Assembly: GCF_024398015.1 (NCBI RefSeq)
Contig: NZ_CP073747.1
Coordinates: 940,501 to 1,004,500 of the forward strand
DNA: 64,000 bases
Source: Kordiimonas sp. SCSIO 12610
Lineage (GTDB): Bacteria; Pseudomonadota; Alphaproteobacteria; Sphingomonadales; Kordiimonadaceae
Direction: 5' to 3'
The notes under the pieces were generated by a model. The model saw only the letters and a program-made list of their open reading frames with translations. It was not told the origin of the DNA and ran no database searches. How positions within the stretch are numbered: the first letter of the stretch is position 1; every line of letters begins with the position of its first letter. Positions 54,201 to 62,454 of the stretch are shown piece after piece. The position numbers and the translations under genes were made by a program.

Positions 54201-56279
54201 GGCACGGGCAGTCCAAATACAGATTTCCTGATTGAGAATGTTCTCATTCACACCCGGGACGCGGACAGTATTACGCTTCATGAAGGGCGAGACTGCGTAA
54301 TCAGAAACTGTACGGTGATCGCGTCAACCGCTGATGATGCACCAACGAATACGGGTATTTTGATCGATGATAGCTGTGACGGTGTGACGATTAGGGAGTG
54401 TTTGGCCCATGCCATAACTGTGCAGACTGGCGCACAGAATATTACCCTGCAAAATAACATTATCGCTGACCAGGAATTGCGGGATCAGGATGATTTTGAA
54501 GGCAGGTTATTATTTGCACCAAACAACGGCGACCTTGCAACCGCGAAGGATTTTCTCCCGAGGCCCGATAGTATCCTAATCCCGAATAGTAGTACAAAAA
54601 TCGGTTGGGGGCATTCGGAGCTTGTGACGGGCCTGCGTGCCCTCATGGCCGTTAACCAGAATGCGGGCGCTGATGCCCTTAGGGTAGATATTGATTGTCA
54701 ATATACCGCGGACGTGGATGGTTTTGTCGGCGAAGGCGATGCCACATTCACCGTCGATTGGGGGGACGGAAGCACACCGGAAAATCTTTTCCAAGGATCG
54801 CATACCTATGCGGATAGCGGTGAATTCACGGTTACGCTTACTGTTGATAAGGGCGGTGTTATTGACACGCACACGCATATACTGACGGTGGTGTCACCAC
54901 AATTAATCAACAATACGGACCTTTATGTAAGCGATAGCAGCCGGCATAGTCTCAGTGGCTCTGATATCACGGCCATTTCCTTTGATGGAACACCAGGGCA
55001 GGGCATTGACCTTGGTAATGCCCCAGAGCGTTATGCGTTAAATGGCCTCTTTATCCGGGTTGATTTGAGACCAGAGCGGGGCGCACTTACCGCAAGCGGC
55101 GATATTGAAACCGGAACAGCTTATATTCTTTGGGCTGCAAACCGCTATCAATTGAGTGTCTCTGCAGACAGGTTTGCCTTTGGTGTTCATGATGGAACAA
55201 GTTTTAAAACACTAAGTCTCGTGAGGAACGAGCTTGCGGCTGATGGGGTCAATCTTTTTGATGGTGCTTACCATACTGTGGAAGCGAAATGGGACGGTGA
55301 TATTGGCGAAATTACACTCACAGTAGACGATATACACACGCGCACACTGGTAACGGATATTGGCCGTATGCCTGGCTACGGCGGTGCTGATAACGTTTAT
55401 ATTGGCCGACCAGAGAGCGATGCGAGCGACCGCGCCTATAAAGGCGATATCAGGTCGATTGAAATGTATTCCGCCCCCTTGAGGCCATTAGGATATGCTG
55501 CAGGTGAAATAATGCCTAAGACGGGTAGTGATACAGGCTTCCAGGAACAGTTGACAAACTGGTCTGTCGTTGATGATGGCGGTGATGGTATTGGGCAGAA
55601 TTTGTCAAGGGCACCAGTCCTGCGAAGAAACAATGTTGATGTTACTAATGGTGAGTATGTACTGGCTTTTTTTTCTGCGGATATTCTTGCGTTACCACTT
55701 GCGTTTACGGATAGAGGGAGATTCTTTGGTTCAGCGTTTGACTTTTATTTTGATTTCTTAGGGAATGGATATTTTCATGCCGTAGTTGAAGATGTTAATG
55801 GTAATCGTATTTTCAATGAAACGCCGACGACAGCTGAGACTGGTTTCTCGATAGAGCTTGGACGAATGAATATGTTGATGGCGCTTAATGCGAATGGTCC
55901 TGGCAATATTCTTGTTCAGCATGGTTCAACGAGCATATTTCAGTTGTCATCAAATGGCTTAGGCAACCCTGTTAAGCTTGATTATAGAAATTGGGACATA
56001 GGAGGAATATCTTCCAACAGTCGCCCTGTAAATATGAATTTTGCCCGTTGTGCTTTGTGGAAACCCGATACTAATCCTTCCAGTTTGCCGCTGCAAAATA
56101 TACGTGAAGATTTTTTCAATATTGAAACAGGTAAGCTAGTTGACCCTATAATTAGCATCGCGAATTATGGCATACCAATTTTTGATTTTTACGGTCCGGC
56201 ATCTGTAATTAATCAAGGCTTGGACCAAAGCGGGAATGAGAATCATTTTGTCATGAATGGCTCAGTGACTGATGTATAA
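51276..56279 (+). CDS. Giant modular phage-type spike/adhesin (beta-helix, PKD, LamG)
   Basis: 1,667 residues without a signal peptide, so probably a virion protein. N-terminal domain to about 125; a beta-sandwich (SNTITVTGIDDGASF, GTINNGQTLALR; 125-230); a first right-handed beta-helix of PbH1-like repeats (about 300-675); an EF-hand-like DFDGSGDASVGDAG near 698; a second beta-helix (about 740-1080); a PKD-like domain with TVDWGDGST (about 1120-1205); a LamG-type domain with YHTVEAKWDGDIGEITLTVDD (about 1210-1405); and a C-terminal 250 residues ending FYGPASVINQGLDQSGNE, typical of phage surface proteins. GGGAGG precedes the start. It could bind or degrade host glycans. Confidence 0.82.
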   Translation: MPLHAVSSDVTTATIETNAGSPMASLAALVVPAGTGISITGTVIGAAHTTGDIFVASFAALLVNLGDGAEIRGMSIAPLHNAGTDADNWQFSFGVTAGLPNVSLDVLGDDKTVDWCASYESVQVTDEFTVTPDHTPDAIVFVGAVDALKNAEVTSNTITVTGIDDGASFLIAGGIAVIDGVDAGDSGTINNGQTLALRATSSPDNDFTTSVSWAVGTESGVWTITTRTVNDIIFGADTRAGHGGVAVNGNTITAGDASNEFTITDGYLVPAGDGLNASNYTLTLNSGDVLNIMVEADTYSVKADQLEIEAALDHIAANVNGGKTVRARAGTLLNPTANMLRNYAFTSEVVVTGEQGFKVSLSGQSGTLNIFNSAYITLKGFEVVGDGTPKSVMVSIQGPRTINSGCDGLKIHGVARDPLADYSLEDSYENNSAIRTVNSGGYPHSVFIRDCEVYDVRSGISATANHSVEITDNEIYRTYTDPINVQVQPLTTGLLQGTTNVSRNVVYDCVGRPSDEDNPHVDCVQFLNFNDIGHWQNVTVNQNIFFQTANARGNALQGIANFSGSASAQMEDMVCHGNIMLVDSAHGITITNLRGGSFVGNTCVRYDKDNPSTTIGLHLGGESISGTSAIVANNIAEVITLGHGYFHTSNNLEIGLGGAVHDYNAVFDGNGVGGFDAVADFPSVISQYAMKPNGPADFDGSGDASVGDAGALGTGFAAFGVLRNSGTGWSLDSAYVPLEQIPTVVTNLVELRSAFDAATGGDIIELAGGDYGDWSEGAQTFTSPVLVRARDGETPIFARMNFNTINGVVFDGIAVTDALRDGDPITEEMATFQNCQNLYFHDCEFYGEIAAAYDMRYDAMAIIDCNDITIDGCYYHHCNGAIGYSRGSNINLTHLRFDNVRHDCILIGGVSNVVVEAINFGQMITDPTNLGIHAGVLQFNDAGSDLPNSNVIIRNIKSLQDLEENFPVGGIFINAGTGSPNTDFLIENVLIHTRDADSITLHEGRDCVIRNCTVIASTADDAPTNTGILIDDSCDGVTIRECLAHAITVQTGAQNITLQNNIIADQELRDQDDFEGRLLFAPNNGDLATAKDFLPRPDSILIPNSSTKIGWGHSELVTGLRALMAVNQNAGADALRVDIDCQYTADVDGFVGEGDATFTVDWGDGSTPENLFQGSHTYADSGEFTVTLTVDKGGVIDTHTHILTVVSPQLINNTDLYVSDSSRHSLSGSDITAISFDGTPGQGIDLGNAPERYALNGLFIRVDLRPERGALTASGDIETGTAYILWAANRYQLSVSADRFAFGVHDGTSFKTLSLVRNELAADGVNLFDGAYHTVEAKWDGDIGEITLTVDDIHTRTLVTDIGRMPGYGGADNVYIGRPESDASDRAYKGDIRSIEMYSAPLRPLGYAAGEIMPKTGSDTGFQEQLTNWSVVDDGGDGIGQNLSRAPVLRRNNVDVTNGEYVLAFFSADILALPLAFTDRGRFFGSAFDFYFDFLGNGYFHAVVEDVNGNRIFNETPTTAETGFSIELGRMNMLMALNANGPGNILVQHGSTSIFQLSSNGLGNPVKLDYRNWDIGGISSNSRPVNMNFARCALWKPDTNPSSLPLQNIREDFFNIETGKLVDPIISIANYGIPIFDFYGPASVINQGLDQSGNENHFVMNGSVTDV

Positions 56280-56302
56280 TTACAATCTAATTTTAGTAGA
56301 CA

Positions 56303-57370
56303 TTATACGCTTAATTTTTTTAATAGTTTGCCGCCTTTAACCTCAATATGAGTGTATGTTACCCAGCTTATGAATATTACTACGGCTAGCATTAACAAAT
56401 AAGATAAATCCCCAAGCCATTCATTGGTGCCAAGGTATCTTTTCCCATCTTTATAAGTAATAATTTCGAAGCCATAATTTTCTGCTAGCATTGCTAAGTT
56501 GAAAATACGTAATTGCAAAAACGTATGTACCATATAAACAGAGAATGATATTTTTCCTAAAAATTGTAATGGTTTAGTAGAGAGATATTGACTTATAATT
56601 CCTTTTTCGTGTGCAAAAACGTACACAGCAATGGCGAACAAAAATGGAGCTAACATATAACTGTACGGGCTCGGAATAAATTCCGTCATTGCAACAATTA
56701 AAACAACAATTGCTATTTCCATCAGACTGTTGGCTTCGAGTTTATATTTTTGAAAGATTTGATAGACGATTACTCCGCCGGAGAAGCCTGCGATACAACG
56801 TAATATATACCAGAAACGGCTACCAGCCTCCACAGTATCATATAGTAGACAAGGGGTTAGGATAAGAAAAACTATGAAAACAGCTCTGTGTCGAGCGAAA
56901 ATAGCCAGTAACAGATATGTATAAAATTCTGTACTAATGGACCAAGACGGACCATTCCATGTTAAATGGTCATATACTCCCATTCCCTGGAGCAAGAAAA
57001 TGTTTGCTAAGAACGCATCGAGAGAATAGCGCCCTTCGAAAGCCTGGCGTCCTATGCCGCTGAACTCATTCACAAAATTCATAAACGCTAGCTCAGTGAA
57101 AAAGAAGACCAATAAAATGAAAATATGCAGAGGATAGAGGCGCACAAAACGTAGCCACATAAACTTTGGAGTGGACATGCCGTCCAGTAACTTTTGTTGA
57201 TAGTTGCCGGCCATCACAAAACCACTAAGCACAAAAAAGAAGTCTACAAACAATGATGCATGCCTGATGATGCTAAGATCATAAAAGTGACTGTTTGCGG
57301 AGAAATGAAAAAGAACGACAAGAATGGCACATATACCACGCCAACCATCAAGAGCTTTTATATGGTCCAT
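56303..57370 (-). CDS. Acyltransferase 3 family, O-acetyltransferase-like
   Basis: About 355 residues, roughly ten transmembrane segments. KALDGWRGICAILVVLFHF carries the conserved Arg and His, and FMWLRFVRLYPLHI carries the R..R.YP motif of acyltransferase 3 (OafA/Oac type). The start at 57370 has GGGAAAG upstream; 57400 is an alternative. It abuts the spike stop (23 bases) but points the other way and is AT-rich like the spike C-terminus. Lysogenic-conversion O-acetyltransferases of phages (such as Oac) have this family, which makes surface-glycan modification a good hypothesis. Confidence 0.85.
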   Translation of the reverse strand: MDHIKALDGWRGICAILVVLFHFSANSHFYDLSIIRHASLFVDFFFVLSGFVMAGNYQQKLLDGMSTPKFMWLRFVRLYPLHIFILLVFFFTELAFMNFVNEFSGIGRQAFEGRYSLDAFLANIFLLQGMGVYDHLTWNGPSWSISTEFYTYLLLAIFARHRAVFIVFLILTPCLLYDTVEAGSRFWYILRCIAGFSGGVIVYQIFQKYKLEANSLMEIAIVVLIVAMTEFIPSPYSYMLAPFLFAIAVYVFAHEKGIISQYLSTKPLQFLGKISFSVYMVHTFLQLRIFNLAMLAENYGFEIITYKDGKRYLGTNEWLGDLSYLLMLAVVIFISWVTYTHIEVKGGKLLKKLSV

Positions 57371-57481
57371 AAGTCGCTTTCCCAACCGCGTGTACAACAA
57401 AGAAATTTAATACATAAAAAATATTACAGATCATAGAGTTAAATTTATTAATAAGTTGATAATCGTATCAACCTCCTTCTC

Positions 57482-57505
57482 AACCGGTGAGAGGCCGGTT
57501 TTCTT
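57482..57505 (+). terminator. Short hairpin followed by Ts
   Basis: AACCGG (57482-57487) pairs with CCGGTT (57495-57500) and TTCTT follows. It lies upstream of the capsid gene, so it may end transcription from the left. Confidence 0.5.
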
Positions 57506-57655
57506 ACGTCCAGTATTTGAAACGTCCAGTGTGATGCTGGGTGTTTTTGTATGTGTGTTTCTGTACGCACTTTTGGGCTTCTTTTCATGCGGCAGTGCAA
57601 TGGTCATGCACCCAAGTGCCGCTTTTCTCATATTATGAAAGACAAGGAAATTTTC

Positions 57656-58789
57656 ATGGAAATCAAAGATTTAAAGCATGCAATCGACGCCTATAGCGAT
57701 GCTGCTGAAACTGGCCTCTCAGCGCTTGAGAGTCGTATTGACGATGTAGAAACCCAGCTTTTGCGCCCTGAAATGGGTGGCGCTGTAAAGGCATCTGGCC
57801 TTGAACTGGAGCATAAGGAAGCGTTCATCCGCGACTTTATGGTACGCGGCGACGATGAGAACCTCAAGGCGCTGGAGGCTAAGGCGCTATCGACCACACG
57901 TGACGGTACAGCCGGTTTTGCAGTCCCTGAAATGATCGATAACGAGATCGAGAAGCAGGTTCGCCGCCATTCGCCCATGCGCTCGATCTGTAAGGTCAAA
58001 ATGGTTGAAACCAGCGAATATACCCGCCTTGTGAACACCGCCGATACGCAGACCAATTGGGTCGGCGAGGAGGATGCGCGCACTGCGACCTCTGGCCCTA
58101 ATCTTCAGGAAATTAAAATCATCCCGGGTGAGATTTATGCAAATGCTGCGGTCACACAGCGTGCCTTAGACGACATGCAATTTGATGTGGAGGCATGGCT
58201 CACGGAAGATGTAGCGGACGAGTTTGCCCGCATGGAAGGTCAGGCGATTATTTCAGGCGATGGCACCAACAAACCAAAAGGCATTTTGACCTATCCAACA
58301 AATACAGACGAGGACAGCGCGCGAGCGTTTGGTACGATCCAGCACCTGGCATCGGGTGCAGCGGGCGGTCTACCAGCGGGTGATCCAGACGCCGCGGAAT
58401 TGCTGGTTGATCTTGTGCATCTTTTAAACTCCCGTTACCGGATGGGGGCTGTGTTCCTGATGAATTCAAAAACCCTATCGGTTGTTCGTAAGCTTCAGGA
58501 TGCTGATGGTAATTTCCTTTTCCGTGCGGGTATGACACCGGGGGAAAAGGGCATGCTTCTCGGTTATCCTGTAATTGAAGCTGAAGATATGGATGATATC
58601 GCGGCCGGTAATGCGCCGATCGCCTTCGGTAATTTTGAACGCGCTTACACAATCGTTGAGCGCATGGGCACAAAGGTGCTGCGTGATCCGTATTCGCAGA
58701 AACCAAACGTACAGTTCTATGCGACCAAGCGGGTTGGCGGTGCGCTCGTGAACGATGCGGCGGTCAAACTTCTGAAAATCGAAGCGTAA
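57656..58789 (+). CDS. Phage major capsid protein, HK97 family
   Basis: A 377-residue major capsid protein: a coiled-coil N-terminal delta-like scaffold region (LKHAIDAYSDAAETGLSALESRIDDVE), then the HK97 core with GFAVPEMIDNEIEKQVR, NWVGEEDARTATSGP, ELYA-like GEIYANAAVTQRALDD, ARMEGQAIISGDGTNKPKGIL, MGAVFLMNSKTL and KPNVQFYATKRVGGAL. The start at 57656 (MEIKDLKHA) follows CAAGGA. The N-terminal segment is probably removed by the prohead protease. A strong terminator follows. Confidence 0.95.
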   Translation: MEIKDLKHAIDAYSDAAETGLSALESRIDDVETQLLRPEMGGAVKASGLELEHKEAFIRDFMVRGDDENLKALEAKALSTTRDGTAGFAVPEMIDNEIEKQVRRHSPMRSICKVKMVETSEYTRLVNTADTQTNWVGEEDARTATSGPNLQEIKIIPGEIYANAAVTQRALDDMQFDVEAWLTEDVADEFARMEGQAIISGDGTNKPKGILTYPTNTDEDSARAFGTIQHLASGAAGGLPAGDPDAAELLVDLVHLLNSRYRMGAVFLMNSKTLSVVRKLQDADGNFLFRAGMTPGEKGMLLGYPVIEAEDMDDIAAGNAPIAFGNFERAYTIVERMGTKVLRDPYSQKPNVQFYATKRVGGALVNDAAVKLLKIEA

Positions 58790-58812
58790 TCGATAGGCCT
58801 TAAAATTATGAG

Positions 58813-58849
58813 CGTCGCGCCCGTTCTATCGGGGGCGGCGTTTTTTATT
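58813..58849 (+). terminator. Rho-independent terminator after capsid gene
   Basis: GTCGCGCCCG pairs with CGGGGGCGGC (one G:T-type mismatch) before six Ts. Confidence 0.8.
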
Positions 58850-58914
58850 CCTTTCTCCATTTAAACCCCAATTCCATTTAAATTCCAGACCATCCAGCGA
58901 AAGACGAGGGCGAT

Positions 58915-59703
58915 ATGGCCTTATCAGCACAGGGACCGCGTGCGATCATTACCCTTGTGGGTGAAAAAGCAAAACTGAACGCGTATCAAACTTTTTCCCC
59001 CACGTTTTTGCCGCAATCCGAATATGCAAGATTGCATCTGTTAAGGCGTGGGATACTGGTGTCGAAGCCAGCCGTGGATACCAGTTTTTCTGGTCAGGGT
59101 GTTGGTGCCCTCGCACGCACTATTGGCTTTGCGGCGTCCATCAGAATGGCCAGCCGTCAGGTTTTTGCGGGTACGCGCGGCCTTTATCATCTGATAGGGC
59201 GATCAGCGCGGCTTGAAGTCGGGTTCGGTTTTGCCGCGGTTGGTACACTGACTGCGGCTAAGGTTTCAGGCGGGGTTGCGTCGCTGCAAACGGCAACTAC
59301 CCAGCGTCTTATGGGGGTGCGTGCCAGCCTGACTTTGCTGGGTAGGGCCTCCAACTTTATCATCGCCTCTAGTACCCGAATTGTGGGTATTCGGGCGCAG
59401 ATCAGGCTTGTTGGTCGTATCGCGTCTGTAACGATCGGCGCGGGGGTGCAGCTGACGGGATTACGCACAACGCTTTCGCTTGTTGGTGCCAATGCTGCCT
59501 TGCAGTATTCATCCAATTTTATGGATCAGGGTTTATCAGCAGGGCTCAGGGTTACAGGGCGCCGTGCGATACTCAGACTATCAGGGTTCGGTAGCTTGTC
59601 GCTTGATCGGCAGGTGATCCCCTTCAGGCATACTCGCATGGTTAAGCCAGAGGTTATGCGCGCGATTAAGCCAGATCGCCGCCGTCGCAGTCTTCGTGCA
59701 TAA
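58915..59703 (+). CDS. 24-residue-repeat virion-associated protein
   Basis: A 262-residue protein built largely of an internal repeat. Glycines recur exactly every 24 residues at 62, 86, 110, 134, 158, 182 and 206, each with a second Gly nine residues later (units such as GVRASLTLLG and GIRAQIRLVG). A similar GPRAIITLVG lies at residue 7. Alternating hydrophobic and polar residues suggest a beta-solenoid or fibre. The C-terminus is basic (PDRRRRSLRA). It lies between capsid and connector genes, the place of decoration or neck proteins. Start preceded by a weak GAGGGC site. Confidence 0.7.
   Translation: MALSAQGPRAIITLVGEKAKLNAYQTFSPTFLPQSEYARLHLLRRGILVSKPAVDTSFSGQGVGALARTIGFAASIRMASRQVFAGTRGLYHLIGRSARLEVGFGFAAVGTLTAAKVSGGVASLQTATTQRLMGVRASLTLLGRASNFIIASSTRIVGIRAQIRLVGRIASVTIGAGVQLTGLRTTLSLVGANAALQYSSNFMDQGLSAGLRVTGRRAILRLSGFGSLSLDRQVIPFRHTRMVKPEVMRAIKPDRRRRSLRA
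59098..59601 (+). repeat. Seven 72-bp (24-codon) protein repeats
   Basis: Coding region of the seven repeat units (residues 62-229). The DNA is strongly diverged, so the repeat is visible at protein level only. Confidence 0.75.
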
Positions 59704-59758
59704 GCGCACAAAATATATTCCCTTTCTTATCTTTTTCACTTTTCTCAGGAGACACTTC

Positions 59759-60211
59759 ATGTCTGTTGGACCCTTTCAGGTTTTTGACGAAACGATTGAA
59801 GCCATGGGCAAAGGCACCCTCGGCGACCTAACGGCAACATCGCTTACAGCGGTTCTTTTGGATGCGTCCTATAGTGCTGATCTTTCAAATCACGCGGCCT
59901 TCGCGGACATCAGCGGCAATCAAATTACGGGTGGTACCTACGCGCCGCTTAATATTACTGGTGCCGTCTATAATGATATCACGGGCGGATTTAATTTCGA
60001 TACGGCTGATATCAGTTGGGGGCTGAATGCCACCATCCCGGATTGCCGATATCTTGCGATTGTGGTCGGCGATAGCACATCCCTCGCGCCCAGTAACCTG
60101 GTGATTGGCTTTCAGGATTTAATCACTGAGGGCGGCAGCGTATCTGCAACCAACGGCGAATTTACCGTACAGGCACCCGCAGGTGGCTGGTTCGAGGTAA
60201 CACGCAGCTAA
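59759..60211 (+). CDS. Phage decoration-like protein
   Basis: A 150-residue protein: LTAVLLDASYSADLSNHAAFADISGNQI, TGGFNFDTADISWG and DCRYLAIVVGDS resemble a family encoded in head-tail regions of alphaproteobacterial and other siphophages. Virion surface location is likely. Start at 59759 behind CAGGAG. Followed 44 bases later by the fibre-adaptor-like gene. Confidence 0.75.
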   Translation: MSVGPFQVFDETIEAMGKGTLGDLTATSLTAVLLDASYSADLSNHAAFADISGNQITGGTYAPLNITGAVYNDITGGFNFDTADISWGLNATIPDCRYLAIVVGDSTSLAPSNLVIGFQDLITEGGSVSATNGEFTVQAPAGGWFEVTRS

Positions 60212-60254
60212 ACCCTATTCCCTTTAATCCCTAATTTTGAAGGGAGAAAAAATC

Positions 60255-60536
60255 ATGACGGTTTTTGCAAAAGACCCATCGTCAGAGGTTGATTTCAGCG
60301 TTGATTGGTCCGATTGGCTTGTGGACGGTGAGGCAATCACCAGCACCGCATGGGCGGTTGCACCAGTGGAGGAAAACGGCCTTATCCTCGGCGTGAATGT
60401 GGATAACGGCAATGCGCGCGGGGTTTACACATCGGGCGGCGTTCGGGGCCATCGCTACCGCCTTTCCTGCCTCATTGGCACCAGCGATAACCGCACGGCC
60501 GAGCGCAGCCTCAGCATACGTGTGATGGAGCTATAG
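60255..60536 (+). CDS. Phage fibre/tail-adaptor-like small protein
   Basis: A 93-residue protein with the motif AKDPSSEVDFSVDWSDWL, GEAITSTAWAVAP, RGVYTSGGVRGHRYRLSCLI and RSLSIRVMEL, matching a small phage family that links fibres or neck proteins. AGGGAG precedes the ATG. One base separates its stop from the next gene, so the two are coupled. Confidence 0.78.
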   Translation: MTVFAKDPSSEVDFSVDWSDWLVDGEAITSTAWAVAPVEENGLILGVNVDNGNARGVYTSGGVRGHRYRLSCLIGTSDNRTAERSLSIRVMEL

Positions 60537-60537
60537 G

Positions 60538-61242
60538 ATGGCATATTCAAAATACTATACTGATGGCGGCTATGATGGTCGGGGCTATCGTTACTCGGGT
60601 GCTGCGACGCTCAATTGGCAAAACGCACCTGACGGCGTGAATGGCCCCAAGGGCGATCCGATTTTGCTCGCGGAGGTGAAGGATCACCTGCGCCTAAGCC
60701 ACGAGGACGAGGATGCTTACATCGGTAGTTTGATCGCGGTCGCGGTGCAGAAAATAGAGCAGCATTTTGGCCTCGCGCTCATGGAGCGGCATGTGGACAT
60801 TACGATTAATGGCACATTGCGGGATCATATTTTCAGATTACCCGTGCGGCCCGTAAGCGAGGTGATTTCGGTAACCAGCATTGACGGTGATGGTGCAGAA
60901 GTGCCCGGTGAAACTTTGGGTGAAACGATAATTCCAGCAAGCGCTTATTCGCTCCAGCCGGGGTTGGGCGCACGGTTAATTTTCAAAAACTCCAACCTTA
61001 CCTACGGTGTTGGACATGGTTTTATTCCGGTACCGCGCCAGCAATCGCTTCGTATTCGTGCTCGCGCGGGTTTTGGCCTTAGTCATAATCTGGTGCCTGC
61101 GGATATTCGCCATGCGCTTTTGATACTGACGGCCTATTTTTATAATTACCGCGGTGACGATAGTGATAACCCTTTGGCAGATGCGATGGCAAAATCGGGT
61201 GCGATGGCCCTGATGGCGCCGTACCGCGATTACCGGTTGTAG
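60538..61242 (+). CDS. Head-tail connector protein (gp6-like)
   Basis: A 234-residue protein with the connector core EVKDHLRLSHEDEDAYIGSLIAVAVQKIEQHFG, then TINGTL and FRLPVRPVSEVISV, and a C-terminal DIRHALLILTAYFYNYRGD. It matches phage connector 1 / gp6-type proteins that form the ring under the portal. The N-terminal YTDGGYDGRGYRYSG region is an extra, Gly/Tyr-rich leader. Order fits the GTA scheme. Confidence 0.9.
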   Translation: MAYSKYYTDGGYDGRGYRYSGAATLNWQNAPDGVNGPKGDPILLAEVKDHLRLSHEDEDAYIGSLIAVAVQKIEQHFGLALMERHVDITINGTLRDHIFRLPVRPVSEVISVTSIDGDGAEVPGETLGETIIPASAYSLQPGLGARLIFKNSNLTYGVGHGFIPVPRQQSLRIRARAGFGLSHNLVPADIRHALLILTAYFYNYRGDDSDNPLADAMAKSGAMALMAPYRDYRL

Positions 61243-61251
61243 GGGGCGGGT

Positions 61252-61581
61252 GTGAGAGAGCGAGCATTCGGCAAAAGGCGGGAGCGCATAACCCTGCTGT
61301 CGGCCACACGCACGGTCGGTGACGGCGGCAGGGCGGAAATAGAATACGGTGAAATCGCAACGATCTGGGCATCGGCAGAAAGCGTGGAACGCGCGATCAA
61401 TGATTTCGCGGATAAGGCCGAAATGGCGGCGGTGATCACCTTCACCGGCCATTATGCAGAGCGTTATTTTAAGGCAAGGCGGCTTATGTGGCGCGGGCGC
61501 ACGTTCCGTATCACAGCCATCACCGAACCCGATCTGATGCGCCGTGATCTGGAATTTTCAGCAGAAGAAATATTCAGGTGA
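61252..61581 (+). CDS. Head-tail adaptor / stopper protein
   Basis: A 109-residue protein beginning GERRH-like FGKRRERITLLSA, then GRAEIEYGEIATIWASAE, AAVITFTGHYAERYFKARRLMWRGRTFRITAI. This is the phage head-tail joining (SPP1 gp16) family. Start is a GTG at 61252. The next phage gene is 1.6 kb away, separated by inserted PEP-CTERM genes. Confidence 0.85.
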   Translation: MRERAFGKRRERITLLSATRTVGDGGRAEIEYGEIATIWASAESVERAINDFADKAEMAAVITFTGHYAERYFKARRLMWRGRTFRITAITEPDLMRRDLEFSAEEIFR

Positions 61582-61604
61582 TGGTGTTGACTAGCGCTTA
61601 GGGA

Positions 61605-61700
61605 CCATTCCCGGCTTGATCGGGGATCCATGTTTCAATCAGAACAAACTTGATGGAATTTATTGATGCTGCTGGATACCGGGGTCAAGCCCCGGTATGG
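61605..61700. repeat. REP-like element
   Basis: CCATTCCCGGCTTGATCGGGGATCCA at the left (shown here in part, 61605-61630) and a perfect hairpin TACCGGGG/CCCCGGTA at 61677-61697. It has the same two-hairpin layout as the elements at 46.2 and 47.3 kb but a different sequence, and it again borders PEP-CTERM genes. Confidence 0.65.
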
Positions 61701-61717
61701 CAGTATTCAAAGAAAGT

Positions 61718-62431
61718 CTAGGCTGCAGCCTTCTGACCGCGTTCGCGGCGACGAAGCGCGAAGCCCGTTAGTGCGAAACCAACAATCATCATCAGCCATG
61801 TGGCTGGTTCTGGTACTGCTGTGACCACAGAACTGAGTTGAATATTTCCAAATTCTAAGATATCGCCGCCAATAATAGACCCGCTGCTGTCGCGAGTAAG
61901 ATATATAATACCTCCTGAACCAAATGGTGAACCGTCCAAAGAGTTTATATTTCCGGCATTAAAGACATTGGCACCAATGCCGGAAAATACATCAATTGCA
62001 GAACCAGAGAAACTAAAATTGCTTGCTCGAATTGTACTGAATTCTGATAGAGCTATGTTCGTTGACCCACCAAAAGCTAACTGGTCACCAGCTAGGGGAG
62101 GAGCAGATACAGTCCCATCAATAATGGTAACCCGACCACTATTCACGGTATAGTTTACTGAACCAACAGAGATTGCCAAACTGATGAAGTTGTAATTGGA
62201 AATATCTCTCGCTGGATCTGATGATACATCAAATGCGTCAGCCAGCGATTGATTGTTATCGAAAATTAATTCCGCCGTAAATGCCTCGAAGGTACTGGAT
62301 GCCCCAAACAATGCCATTTCTTCATTGGTGTCAAAGAACGCGTCACCAGTGAAGGTAAAGGTCGTTGTCTGTCCGTGAACTGAGCCCAGTGAAAAAACGC
62401 TTAAAAGCGCTGCAAAAATTAGTTTCTTCAT
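61718..62431 (-). CDS. PEP-CTERM sorted exoprotein, operon gene 2
   Basis: A 237-residue secreted protein: signal peptide MKKLIFAALLSVFSLGSVHG, a domain starting TTTFTFTGDAFFDTNEEMALFGA similar to the exoprotein at 46477, and the C-terminal VPEPATWLMM, hydrophobic segment and RRRERGQ tail. TTGGGGGTAATTC lies before the start. It follows the gene at 62455-63036 by 23 bases, forming an operon on the strand opposite to the phage genes. Confidence 0.88.
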   Translation of the reverse strand: MKKLIFAALLSVFSLGSVHGQTTTFTFTGDAFFDTNEEMALFGASSTFEAFTAELIFDNNQSLADAFDVSSDPARDISNYNFISLAISVGSVNYTVNSGRVTIIDGTVSAPPLAGDQLAFGGSTNIALSEFSTIRASNFSFSGSAIDVFSGIGANVFNAGNINSLDGSPFGSGGIIYLTRDSSGSIIGGDILEFGNIQLSSVVTAVPEPATWLMMIVGFALTGFALRRRERGQKAAA

Positions 62432-62454
62432 GAATTACCCCCAATCTTATGCGT

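Noticed and set aside
57456-57638. 60-residue lipoprotein-like frame ahead of the capsid gene
   Set aside because: It contains the hairpin at 57482 and has no ribosome site; it looks like intergenic sequence.
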